DNA of 64,000 bases, taken from Owenia fusiformis. Its lineage: Eukaryota; Annelida; Polychaeta; Sabellida; Oweniidae. Shown here in pieces: positions 46,801 through 58,282 of the stretch. A program made the translations under genes and the position numbers. Under the pieces are notes generated by a model. It saw nothing but the letters and a program-made list of their open reading frames with translations. It was not told the origin of the DNA and did not search any database. Each line of letters starts with the position of its first letter. Positions within the stretch are counted from its first letter, which is position 1. The stretch is taken from assembly GCA_903813345.2 (NCBI GenBank), contig CAIIXF020000010.1, forward strand, positions 29,506,828-29,570,827, in the 5' to 3' direction.

Positions 46801-49800
46801 AGACAGATGATCAAGAACTTAGGATCCTTGAGGATGCTTATATCAAGCATCATCTGCAGGGTGTCCTTTGCGGATTTGGGCACGCATGACCAACATTTAG
46901 ATTCCTTCTCCGGGGCAACGGAATCAGGAATCGTAGTGATACTGGTGACGTAGCTTTTTACATTGGGTTGAGATCGGAACTGGGGAATATTTAACACACT
47001 TCCACTGAGGAAGATGTCCTTTCTATACAAAGGCTTGGCATAGTCTTGTTTTTGTATTTGCTCGACACGTGTTTTAGGTTTTCTGGGTTTGTTTGGTTTT
47101 ACCAAAAGTTGGCCTGCACTTGCACAATAGGTGTGTTCAGTTTTGAGATGATTTAGATGTCCATTTTTCTTAGCTGACCCGTTGATCAACATTGGGGCAG
47201 TTTCACTTGTTACACCATTTCCGTTTGGAACATGACCATTCTTTGGTACTGTTCCGTTTGTGTCATTTTCTTTTGTAGGTATTTCAACTGGTCCCTCGAT
47301 ATAAGTTGTATCATCCAGAACGTCATCCGGAATTTTGTCAAGCCCATCCTTCACCGAATCGTTTCCTTGTTTTCCATCAACAGCCACTCCCGATGGGATA
47401 TAACTGTCCGTTGATGGTGACATTTCCATGTCAGAATCCCCCACGGTGATTCTTGGTGGCGCGCTGTTAATCGTTATACTAGGAGTCATAATTGGCGGAC
47501 TTTTAGAAGTGCCCAATTTTGAATCGCCTTTACTGTTCTGTCTACTGTATTGGATGCTATTCTGTCGACTGTTAATAGGAGTTCCATCTTTGCCTAAGCT
47601 ATTTACGCCACGTAAGGAATGAAAGTAAAGACTTGGCATGGAGCTCATTTCAGATTCAGATTCCTCGTCTCGTATTATTTTTTCTCTCGTAAGCTTTGCT
47701 TCTCGAACCTTCTCCATGATAGCTGTTTGATACTTGATAGAGTTTATGTTGGCACTGCATTCCGATTCGCTTCGATTTCTCTTCATAATCTTCGAGTTTT
47801 CAATCAGCCTGTCGATAATGTTTTTCTCCCGTGGTCGATGAATTTTCTTCGCTGGTTCAAGGGGCCTAAATAGCATACCTAATACGCATGCGTTGAGTGT
47901 GATTCCGGAAATGATCATCATTGCGTTTTTCCAGTCAAGAGTGTCCAAAAGGTATCGTCCGAACGGGGCAAATAGAAAGGTCCCAATTCCAGATCCGCAT
48001 ACGGCAAGTCCAGTTGCCAGTGCCCTCTTTTTCTCAAAGTAGTAACTAACAGCAACGCAAGATGGAAGATAAATGAACCCGAATCCAACACCTAAAATTC
48101 ATAAGGTAGTGTTAGATATTAGATATAACATATTACTAACATTTGTGTGCCAATATCGTATATATGAAAGGTTTGTCAACTATATACAGAGGTGAAATGA
48201 TGGTAGGTGTTAGAGATTTATTTTAATGCCCATCCTTGGATTTAAAAATAAAGGTAATCCTGTTATTGATAACTAACAATACTAACATTTGAATAATCAA
48301 AACAAAAGTATCATTTTTGCAATCCACCAAATACTAACTGGATCTTTAACCAAACGTAACGTTTAAAGCACACTATTGACCTTTTTAAATATAATGATGA
48401 ACTTTCCTTTACAAAAAAAAATATGTATAAAACTGTGTTTATGGTTTTTACTTCGACAATACCGTTTTTCAACCTTGTACAATTTGAACTTTTGAATTAA
48501 TTACACCAATTAATAAATGATTATAAAAAATAATTTTTACCATTATTGTAAAGATACGATAAAAATAAAATTTAAATCAACAGTGTGACGTTTTAACATC
48601 GTTAAGACAATTTTCTCTCTCTCGTCAATATATAAATCACACAGGCTCTGCCAAACCAGAGCATCCTCACAAATTGGTGTACAGATTAACTTTAATTGTA
48701 TGTACTTTTCATCTCAACAGGTAATAATAGATGGCAGGTATGATCCCCATATAATATTGATTATAATTTATAATGCAGCAGCACTACTCAATACATTATA
48801 ATGAAAGGGTGTATGAATATTGGTCGAAATTACATCATAGTGCCTGCGTGATATATAAATGCATATGTTTATCAATTATTGGTCATATAATTATCACATA
48901 CATTGAACACATACATTTACTAAATCAGTAATGAAAATGTATTAACCATCTGCCAGATAAAAGGCATAAACTGTATATTACTTTTACATGTTAATACACA
49001 GCTGAAGAAAATTAATTTGTTGAAAAGACCAGGAAGTATATTTTACAATAAGGAGGTTTAGGTACGCGCCTTTAAAAGAACTTGTTCGTGATCATAAAAT
49101 CTTATGAAAGTACTGCCCCCTCCTCTCAATACCCAGAGGATCACGATTCTCCACGTTCATATACAAGTTCGCTCAAAAGAGTGTGGCTTGAGCCCCCTTA
49201 TTAAGGCAATATTTGCCTGTATATAAATTACCTCCAAGGACGCCATACGTGAAGATGAACAGGTTAATGTCGTCGCAGAAGGAACATAGAAAGAACCCTA
49301 GAGATGCCAGCAAACCCCCAAATACAGTCACTGGTCTGCATCCAAATCTATTGGCCAGGGCACTCACTATTGGACCTGAAATTAATGTGTATATTTTACA
49401 ATGGCGCACAACACTTTCTGACAGATCTGTTTAATAATATTGGCCAGGGCACTTACTATTGGACCTGAATTTAATGTATATATTTTACAATGGCGCACAA
49501 CACTAATGCCTGGGTCACATTTGCTGCGATTCATCGGCCGGCGCCCGGCCGATTGAGTATTTTGTTGAAAATTGAATACGTTTCTGAAGAAAATACTCAA
49601 TCGGCCGGGCGCCGTAGTGAAAATCGGAGCAAATGTGACCAAGGCATAAGGTCCGACACATCTGTTTAATATGGCTTTAAGGGAGGGATGCTTACATAAT
49701 TGACCCTAAACAAGGCTTGATACGGATGTTCTTTGTGAAACCTTAAGTATTTTCAAAGGTCTCTAGATAGGAAAAAATGAATCATAATGAAGTCTAGCAG

Positions 49801-50398
49801 ACTACATTGCAGCTCATCAATCATAAAATTAAAAAGCATAGATCTATAGTTGTATATTGAGGACCCAATGTTCAGGTTTGAGCTCATTTATACTTTGGAA
49901 ATACAAAATGTGAACGGAGGGTGGATATTAATCCTGATTTTTGATTTTTTTGGGGGGGGGTTCAGCTCAAATACAATCATACTTAATGCTGAACATCTAT
50001 GGCTATTAATGTTGATGGCTAGCAAACTGATCGATATGCTGGTACACCAAGATACATGTAATTCTAAAAAGAGGACTTGGTTGGAGGATGATAATAGTTA
50101 CGATATTCAAATGGTTACCTGCGCAGAGGTACATCCCGCAAAGCAGAGACCCGGCCATAGCAGTCTTCCCTTTGCTGGCACCAAAGTATACGACGAACTC
50201 CATGTAGAATACGCCAAATGTAAAGGCAATCCCATCCACTATACAGTTATTTAACATGGATGCTACAACGATCACCCATCCCCACCCTCCATCCGGCGGG
50301 GTAGGGATATAGTTACTGATGCTATCGTTTGATGTCGTAGACTCGCCTGAAGCGTGGCGTATGCGTTTCTTCTCGAATTCTGTAGGCCCAGTCGTCAT
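43809..50398 (-). CDS. SLC16-family monocarboxylate transporter, six exons
   Basis: Exons in transcript order: 50398-50119, 49375-49232, 48091-46688, 45795-45616, 45420-45295, 44014-43809. All five introns are phase 1 with GT/AG ends; the product is 779 residues. The N-terminus carries PDGGWGW, the family signature just before membrane span 1; YYFEKKRALATGLA in exon 3 is the second signature. GMYLCAG joins to GPIVSALANRFGCRPVT across intron 1, and RGISSIVGPPIAG closes the C-terminal half. Twelve spans are expected in the plasma membrane, moving monocarboxylates or related small solutes, often with protons. The loop between spans 6 and 7 is about 350 residues (roughly 217-565), Ser/Asn-rich, far longer than usual. 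The tail is acidic (ESDDEDVEM). Closest subtype (MCT9/12/14-like) cannot be decided here. The ATG at 50398 precedes the signature by about 35 residues, normal for the family. Confidence 0.92.
44154..45020. mobile_element. 867-bp non-autonomous hAT element with perfect target duplication
   Basis: TIRs TAGGGGTCACACGGTT / AACCGTGTGACCCCTA are 16 bp and exact. The 8-bp target duplication GTTACTAT lies at 44146-44153 and 45021-45028. Subterminal GGTTCGGTTCGGTT and AACCGCGGTT repeats are the expected transposase sites. It sits in SLC16 intron 5 and has no transposase frame. Confidence 0.9.
46051..46582. mobile_element. About 530-bp foldback MITE in SLC16 intron 3
   Basis: AGCCTGACTACGGTAAAGTC...ACCGTTGTCACAAATGGCGG...ACATAACCGTCGCTTCAA (46068-46132) is mirrored at 46506-46567; the arms exceed 60 bp with almost no mismatch. 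The outermost bases are less clear (CACTGGCACC versus GGTGTGACTGG). Confidence 0.8.
49349..49505. repeat. 89-bp tandem duplication covering the SLC16 exon 2 acceptor
   Basis: 49349-49437 and 49438-49505 (continued beyond a MITE) share TATTGGCCAGGGCACT, GGACCTGAA and TATTTTACAATGGCGCACAA. On the - strand the first copy holds the true acceptor (TTTCAG|GTCC at 49375) and 27 coding bases; the second, upstream in the transcript, carries a decoy acceptor at 49464. Confidence 0.85.
49506..49647. mobile_element. 142-bp foldback MITE, copy 2, inside the duplicated segment
   Basis: Same family and length as 11984-12125, opposite orientation. It interrupts the second copy of the 89-bp duplication after CACAACACT, so it arrived after the duplication or in an already duplicated allele. 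Confidence 0.85.
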
Positions 50399-53300
50399 TT
50401 TGGCGTCTGGGTATTGTATGCTGTCACAATGAGATCAATGTGTGAAAATATATGTATATCTGTGTATTCACAATTTTATTATTTGTTGATTCCTAATTGT
50501 TTTATTTGTTTGACCTGTCTGCAAGCTTTCGTTTTCTATGTATAGGAGTCCTTTTACACATCTTACAAAAAAGTTCTTTTAAAGTATATCATTATCGCCT
50601 CTCCTGGAAATAGATGGAAAATGAAATAAGTGACGCGTTCAAATGTATCTCAGCGTTAGTTGGAATAACGCAAAGATCTCCTTTTTACATGTACTTTTTA
50701 GAAGTGTCAGTGACATATATATGATTATATTGCGACACCATGCAATATTCAAACTGATTAAAAATATTCTTTAAGATAACCTTTATTTGTGTTCATATCA
50801 GTACCGTTGTAAGTTTATCTTCTGAAATAGATTTCCTCTAAAAGGAAGCTAAAATCAAAATACAAAGAATACATGAAATGCTTACATTCCTCAATGCCAT
50901 AACAATAAGCATTTGCAAAATGAGAAAGTTGTTGTCCAAACCTTTAATAATTTTTTAAACGTAAATCCATATCCTTGGATAATTACTTGATTATTTGTTT
51001 GTAACTCTTCAAGAAACGTCTCATATATATTCTTCTAGACATACAATGGAAATAATGAAATCAGAAACGACTTGGCATCGATTCTTTTGAATAAATCGAG
51101 CGTCAGTCTCAAGCTGGCATCCAGATGTCTTCCTCTTTGCCCTGGTTTTACAAGGTCAATGCATAGTTAAGACCTTATTTGACCGCTGCCAGCATGCTCG
51201 TCATGTTCGAGGATTAAATAAAGAAATATTATACTGTTTGCCTTATGAACAATACCATTTCACACCTATATAACCATCACAGAAGATAACAAAGCAATAT
51301 AATATGATATATTGCATTTTTAATAAAGACGAGATGCCCAAACTTATCTTTGAAAGTAAGAGAATTCAATCTCATGATCCCAATAAATATGATAACGTTT
51401 AATAAACTCATATCCCAATATATCATTAATACAAAGAAATCTTAATAAAATTATAAAGTATATTACCGCGTGGTCTCCAAGTTTATGAACTATCACAGGC
51501 TCTTGATCGAACTAAAAATCCATGCTACTTTGTTTCAATTTCTGACAAGTCATTCTCTTGAAATGGGCCCATCCCACTTCAGAGGACGTGACAATACCAA
51601 TGTTACCGAATTTAGCATCCTGTCTATTAATATGAGAAGTGTGATCGAACAATAAAGCCTTCAATAATCAAGGTTACTATCACCAAAGGTTCAGTTCGGT
51701 TAAGGGTCATTGATTTGGTCCAAGGTACACGTCTTATCAAGAGATTCCAAAGCAGTTTCAACTTCACATAATCTCATACACTCCAAAACATGTGTTTGAA
51801 TTTCGTGAACCCCTATTATGTCCATTCGTTTTGACAAAAACTTTTTTACAAACGTAACGATTGGCAATTGATTTGAATTGACGATAAATAACAAAAATTT
51901 TCAAGCTGATTTATAGGTACGTCACCCTCAATACCAGGGAATGGCTTTGACTAATTACCCGTCCCAAATAGTGGGATGCGTACCGTTCGCTCCCTCAGTT
52001 ACATTGCGGTCCTAATGCCACCCCTTTTCTTTGAACTTATGCATATTTCTCGCATCCATACAAAATGTTTACCTGTTTGCCCAATCAGCTGATTCATTAA
52101 GAAAGGAATTACACTAGAGTGAAAGTAAGTTTGAAGGTCACTATTACTATCAGGGGTGTGATGTAACGAGTGCCCTGGATAATCTCAACCGGCATGGAGA
52201 CACATGTGTAAGAGTTTACTCTTCAGAAGTGTTATTATCATTGATAGAGCAATAATTAGAGATATGACACAAGTTAATTGGAGAAATTCAAGCACAATCG
52301 AGTGCGAACTTTAAGTATTGTGCTACTTGCTATATAGGTAATCCAATTTCATCTAATCAGGTCAGTAAGTGTATTACACGTACTACAACTTATCTGTTAT
52401 ATCTCATCTATGACGAAATAGCTAAATATAATGATTGAATCTTGATCAAGATCGATGAATGCAGTGTGAAGTCCGCCTAAACTATCATAAATAATTATCA
52501 GTGGTTTATGAACATTAGCATTAACAAATTTTGACGATTAAAATGAATACTGTTAGAATTGTTCATAAAGTTAGAATTGTCCATTGATGTAAGTATTTCT
52601 AAATATACATATCCGTACTATGTACATATCATGTTAAATACGCTATCTACACAGTGAATAAATAAATCGACTAATATAGTTCGTTACCTGTTAATAATCA
52701 CTGGGTTATCAAATCACACTGTAAAGGTCAAGGTGGCCCACCAAGACACAAGAATGTCGTTAATGTGTAATTAAACGAAAACTTCAAAGTGATAACTTGA
52801 CTTACTTTAAACGTTATGTATGACGAGTCTTTAAAAATCCTATGCAATGAAGTGATCCCCTTTTATTACAATTAGCTAACTTACTTTTTCAACTGCGGAT
52901 TAACAAAGCCCTGTGCAAATCAAGACTCGTTATAAATAATCCCAAGGTGCAAGAACCAGCGTCCAATGCTCCTCTTCAATCCTTCCTTGATCACATGTCT
53001 TTAAATGTGGGTAAATAAATCTAGCATGTCACTTGTACGTAAAAATCCACATACGTCAGTAACAGTAGCAGATCCCTAGAACCTAAGAGTCACCTTACGT
53101 GACCTCAAGAGTCACTCAATACGGTTGATGAAGAGAACAGCTGATCACGACTGACAATATAAACGCATGTACCATATTAAAAGAGAAAAGATATTGAATG
53201 GATAGCAAAAAATAAAATCGTAAAGGTTCCAAAGGAAAGAAAATGTTTCCCCATCCATCAGACGACTAAGTGATCATTTGCAATAATTCTAAACTCATAA

Positions 53301-56300
53301 TATTGAATAAGCTAAGCATGTTGAGGATGTTTAACGGGATATTCTCGTGTTAACACTGGCATTTAGCATGTTAATAGTACCCCCTTTTCATGCTACCAAG
53401 TACAATAGGGGACTCCTGTGTCAACACTTCCATTGTAGCATGTTTATTAGTACATGTATCCCGTTTTTTTCAGTGCTACCAAATTAATAAATCAATTGAT
53501 GTCAAATAGGGCATTCTTAAATTACCATTACCACTGCCCTAATCTCAAATTCAAACTCCATTTATTGTAAGTACCTCTGTTGAATTGCATTATTTCTTGA
53601 TATAAAGTCAATCAGGGATACATTCAAATGTCGATTGCCTACGAGATAAGTTAAATGCCAGCAGTTGTCGGTGCCATATACGAGACTCTGAGTTATAGTT
53701 CTTCACCTTATTATACGTTGGCTTTCGGTAATACAATATACCATTGTTGTAATTTATAGCTTTCAGATTAAGTGCCAGGTTTACGAAGCTCTGTGGATAG
53801 ATGAAGAAAAATTGCAAAATGTATAACAAAAGCTTCACTTTTCACAGAATATCAAAAATCATAAAATTAGTACTCATGCACTGGCTATATTAAACAGGTA
53901 CAACATACAGTATCTGATATTGTAAGCTGTCGTTTTGGCAAAATCCCAGAGAGTCAGCTGTTTTGCGAAATAAAACACGCTGGGTAGATTTAGAATTAAA
54001 ATAGAATTGTGTTGATTTATTGTCAAGCATTCGGTGCCTAGATGAATTTGCTCTGTAAGTGTTTGCCATGTATAATTCCAAGCGATCGTTGAAAACAAAA
54101 CAAAGTTAGCGCATTTAGAAAATATATTGAACCTTATGCAAATTACACAATTTTTATGTTGGTTTATTTGCCAATTTGAGCACATGACCTTATAAAGCAA
54201 ACAAAGTTGACATTAGTATTTTGAAAGAGTTGAGCTAAAACGTATCGACCTCTTAATCGGTTTATGCGTACCAAACAATAACATCATATGATTATTCTTG
54301 GTAAATTTATGTAAGAAAAATGATCAAAATATTTACATTATTACACAAAGCTGGTATTATACAACAAAATATCCTGTATTATAAAATAACGTTAACCTCG
54401 CTAACACCATGGCTAAGGACAAGAGGAAAACAAAATCAATGCGGGTACTGTGATAATATATAGTATAGTTTCTAAATAGCTAAATAAAGCTTAATAAAGC
54501 TGACATAATAGATGTCACCTTTGTTCATCTTGGGCCAACCTTCCATTGAGTTCCATGCTAAAAGCTTGCAATAGTCACTTAATTTCATGATTTATCAAAG
54601 AGTGTTAGTTAAATCTGTCTGAAATTTGAATGGCATACTATTAAATGACCCTGTCAATGAACATATTGTGATTAAACATGAAAATGTTGGTTGTCATACG
54701 ATTAAACCATGGTTTTAAAGAATTTTAGCATAACATCAATGGAGATTTGGCCCAAGTTTTTTTTAATGTCATGGAGAATGATTTAAATGACATTAAATGA
54801 GTAAATCAAAGCTATTACTGTAGGAAACATATCACTGAATTCAAATATGCTATTAAAAAGAAAGAAAAGTAAGTCATTAGAGGTAAAATGTGCAAATCTC
54901 TTAAAATCTCACGAAAAAACGAGAATTAGCGAGATTTCAAAATCATTTAGAAACTCCTCTATTGAACATAGTATATATAGGGGTAGTGAACCAGAGGAAC
55001 GAATTCCTCTACGTGATAAACTGAATGAATATGCTGACTCGATGTTCATGATACGGCATAGGTCTCTTTTCACCTAAGACAATATCATGTGTATCAATTA
55101 AAATTGTACGATACCATACCATAATAAAATTTCATATTTATTTAATTGACTTTAAAATATCTTTTCACATGTTTCCAGAGGTTCTCTAATGGTTACTGAT
55201 CAACTTTTGTCCATTGGCCTCACATACTGCACGTGTAGTGACGCTCTTTTTGGATCTGCCCATTCACTGCTACATTCTCGGATTGGTTAATATATCTTAC
55301 TGTTGGCTACCATAAAACATCAGTATCATATTAAAGACTCATCGAGTTTATTGAGCCAGATTTATAGGTTTCAAAGTATGTGAATCTACGGCTTGATTTA
55401 TTTTATGTCTTGTACAAGTGTATTGTTGCCCTTATTAGCTGTACGTGTAATTGGCTTGAAATCTGACAATTCTCTTGAATACTTACCTTGTCGCATCTTC
55501 CTATAGCTTCCTATAGAGTGAAATGGTCTGAAGTACGAACATATCTAGATATACTCATACACCGACAGTTTGGATATTTGTTGACATTTGAGACGCAATC
55601 CAATAATTACCTCGCTGACCAGGATATAGGATGAGGTGAGGATGTAACCATAGGTACAGGAGGTTAATAGGTTCGTTTGTCACCGGGTAAAGTACACAAA
55701 GAAAGATGATTCACATCTTGCATGCATGTTGTCAACTTGTCAACTACAGCCCCCGGTGACATATGACGATCATAGTTTCAAGGGTTTGGCGAATGCCTGC
55801 AAGGATTACTAACTCCCTTGCGCCTCTAGCTGAGCGTTGCCAATTTGTAACCTTTGCATTCGTTCAAAATGAGAGGTAGTTCTAGACTTTGCAAGCAGGG
55901 ATTGCCGTTTACATAGTTACATTATTATCTTATTGTGCCAAGCGAAAATGTCCTTAGAAACAAGTCCAGGGAATTACACCAATCTCTTTCTTGAAGCAGA
56001 TACCATGGGGATATTGATTACCAGATTGTAGAAGGATATTTTAGTTGATTCAATGACTTTATTCAAAGATGAAGGCCTGTTTTACTAGGCTATTGGAGCT
56101 TAGAGTTTAGACGCTCTATCGTGGTACGATGAAGCAATGCACATGGTGACAATGCGCACTGCCTTCATCTTCAACTTCCAAGGTGTTACAATACAAGTTG
56201 GACCAACTGAAATCTTGTGAATCAAAATGCACTGCCATTATCAGATTATGTTTTGATTTATCCTCAACGATGATATGCCACAAGTGCCTTGTTAGCAAGT

Positions 56301-56599
56301 GCTCTACTTCTTTACAGTACTGACAGTATTGGTATCTAACCAAAATATCCAGGGTTTCCGAATCGGTTATCAATAAGGTGGAGTCGTGTCACGTTGACCT
56401 TTTCGACCATCTGTTAAATGCGATAAATTGATGAATCATGCATATAAAATAATGTGGACCACAAAATCCAGGACATCGATCAGCTGATAGGCCTTAATAA
56501 CAGATAAGATGTCACAAGAATAACAAGTGTCACTTCTCGGATAGAAGAACCTCTAGATCACTTTGGGACATACGTGATTTGATCAAGGGAAAGATCAAT
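50399..56599. other. Gene-free region upstream of the SLC16 gene
   Basis: No exon with family similarity found. CATTGTGACAG| at about 50427 (- strand) could be the acceptor of the SLC16 5'-leader exon. Open frames such as 54847-55077 and 56116-56373 show no recognisable domain. Confidence 0.4.
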
Positions 56600-56700
56600 A
56601 CCCGGTGATTTCAGCGGGAAGTGGCGTTTCGTTCATTGGATGAGCTGCGCGCGCACGCATAAATGTGATTATCCAATATAATTAGGGGAGGGCTATTTGA
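56600..56700 (-). promoter_or_regulatory. Promoter-like segment
   Basis: Within 100 bases: TTCCCGC (E2F-like), two CCAAT/ATTGG boxes, and an unusually GC-rich GCGTGCGCGCGCAG core in otherwise AT-rich DNA. It could serve a far-upstream SLC16 leader exon or an unknown gene. Confidence 0.2.
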
Positions 56701-57620
56701 AGTAGTTTTTGGTCTCAGGCGCGACCCAGGGCTGTTGTCTTAAGGACATTTCGTTGAAAATGAGCCATTCGGCTGATAATTGGTAAGAGTTTGCGATCTT
56801 ATAATGTATAACTGTTACTCAGACACATATTTTGACACGATTCTGTTGGAAATAAGCTTTGAACCGAGAGATATTCACGATTGATATGCACATTTTTGAT
56901 TGTGCCATTGCTTTTCTATTGCACAACCCATGTATTGATAGAAGAAACATTAATAATACAGATTGGTTTACCTTCAATACATGGCAGACACTACATATCG
57001 GTATATTAATACCAGTTTGTGCCTTAAATAGTTTTATATTTCCATCCACGGCCTGGAGCCTGGGTGTGTTTGTCTCTTATGTGTATGCTTGTGCATGGAC
57101 TTCTAATCACTAGCAGAATTTAACATGATGCAAACTCGACATTATAACTCATGCTGTAACATTTTGACTTCGCTGGAAAACAATAGGAATTATTTTTCTT
57201 GCCAATCAATCATGAATCACAATCAAAATTTCAGAATGATCAATCAGGCAATGATCCAAATCAAGTTATAACATTATATGATATTCAGCAAGAAGTCCGG
57301 TAGAAATACAGAATATTTAAACATCAAAGCTGAAAGTTAAAAGCTAATCTGTCAATTTTCTGTCTGCAAAAGAGCGTCCCAAGAGCGTTTACATTTGACA
57401 CAATAACAGACTGAGGCCTTGAAATCTAGGATTCCCCAGGAAAATATGACGTCATACTAATTAGCATAAGGATTTCCCTATTGGGGTGGGTCGAGCCTTG
57501 TTCGAAAACACAATCCATAAATACATGCTAATTTCTAAGGAGATAGGAAGTGTATAACGTGTTTATCGATTTTGTTTAAAGATTTAATCAATTATCAAAT
57601 TGTTTAAGTGGATAAAGTGG

Positions 57621-58282
57621 TCACACTTGCTTCAATTCATAGCGAAATCGACGAACCGATAAATTCCCGGGTATTGTAACGCCCTTGATTTGATTGATTC
57701 GACAGCTGGAGTGATATCCAGGACCTGGGATGAGTGTGTTCGGGTGTTCCCTTTCTATTACTCTGAACAAGCACACGATGGGGATGGTTTTGTAGGTGTC
57801 ATATCCATGTATTAAAGGACGTGTACACTGTGAATAAACCAGTAAGTTGATGACTGGGATGGTGCGCATAAATCCTCTCGGACCTGTAAAACTAGTGAAA
57901 CACGTCATCATTGTTGGTGTTTCTTTGAGGCCAGGTGGTACCACAATAAAGTGATTATCTCAACTTCATTGGGTTTCAACAGTATTGAACCGATTATGTC
58001 AAAATTACTTCTGTCAGGGCGATAGTTAAGCGTTGAGGGAGTCAGGTCAATGTCCTGAATAAACTGACGTATGCTATTATTGTTATAAAAAGCTTTAGCA
58101 CAATTTGCATCAACATAAACAGCACTCACATTCCTATCAGCTGATTCAATATTATCGATCCATATGTTTGAACTTGGAACAGAAATAGTTTCCATTAAAT
58201 GATTAATATTCCCTCTTAAGAAACACCAGATTTCACGAAATAGAATGAAAATAATGAATTTGACAATGGATGATGACCACAA
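57621..58282 (-). pseudogene. Unrecognised ORF pair separated by a frameshift
   Basis: The first frame (58282-57908; ATG at 58195) and the second (57944-57621) overlap by 37 bases. The second lies in the -1 frame, as if one base had been lost near 57940-57965. The first part has a hydrophobic stretch (IVKFIIFILF) before the first ATG; the second contains PPGLKETPTMMTCFTSFTGP and ends ...RRFRYELKQV. The composition looks protein-like rather than random, but I recognise no family. Possibly an exon with an error, or a dead gene or transposon ORF. Confidence 0.25.

Noticed and set aside
49850-50254. 134-residue frame on the + strand
   Set aside because: Antisense shadow of SLC16 exon 1.
54847-55077. 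76-residue lysine/serine-rich frame
   Set aside because: No recognisable family, no upstream promoter or splice signals, and composition expected from AT-rich DNA.
56116-56373. 85-residue frame on the - strand with several Cys/His
   Set aside because: The Cys/His spacing fits no zinc finger, and there is no supporting context.
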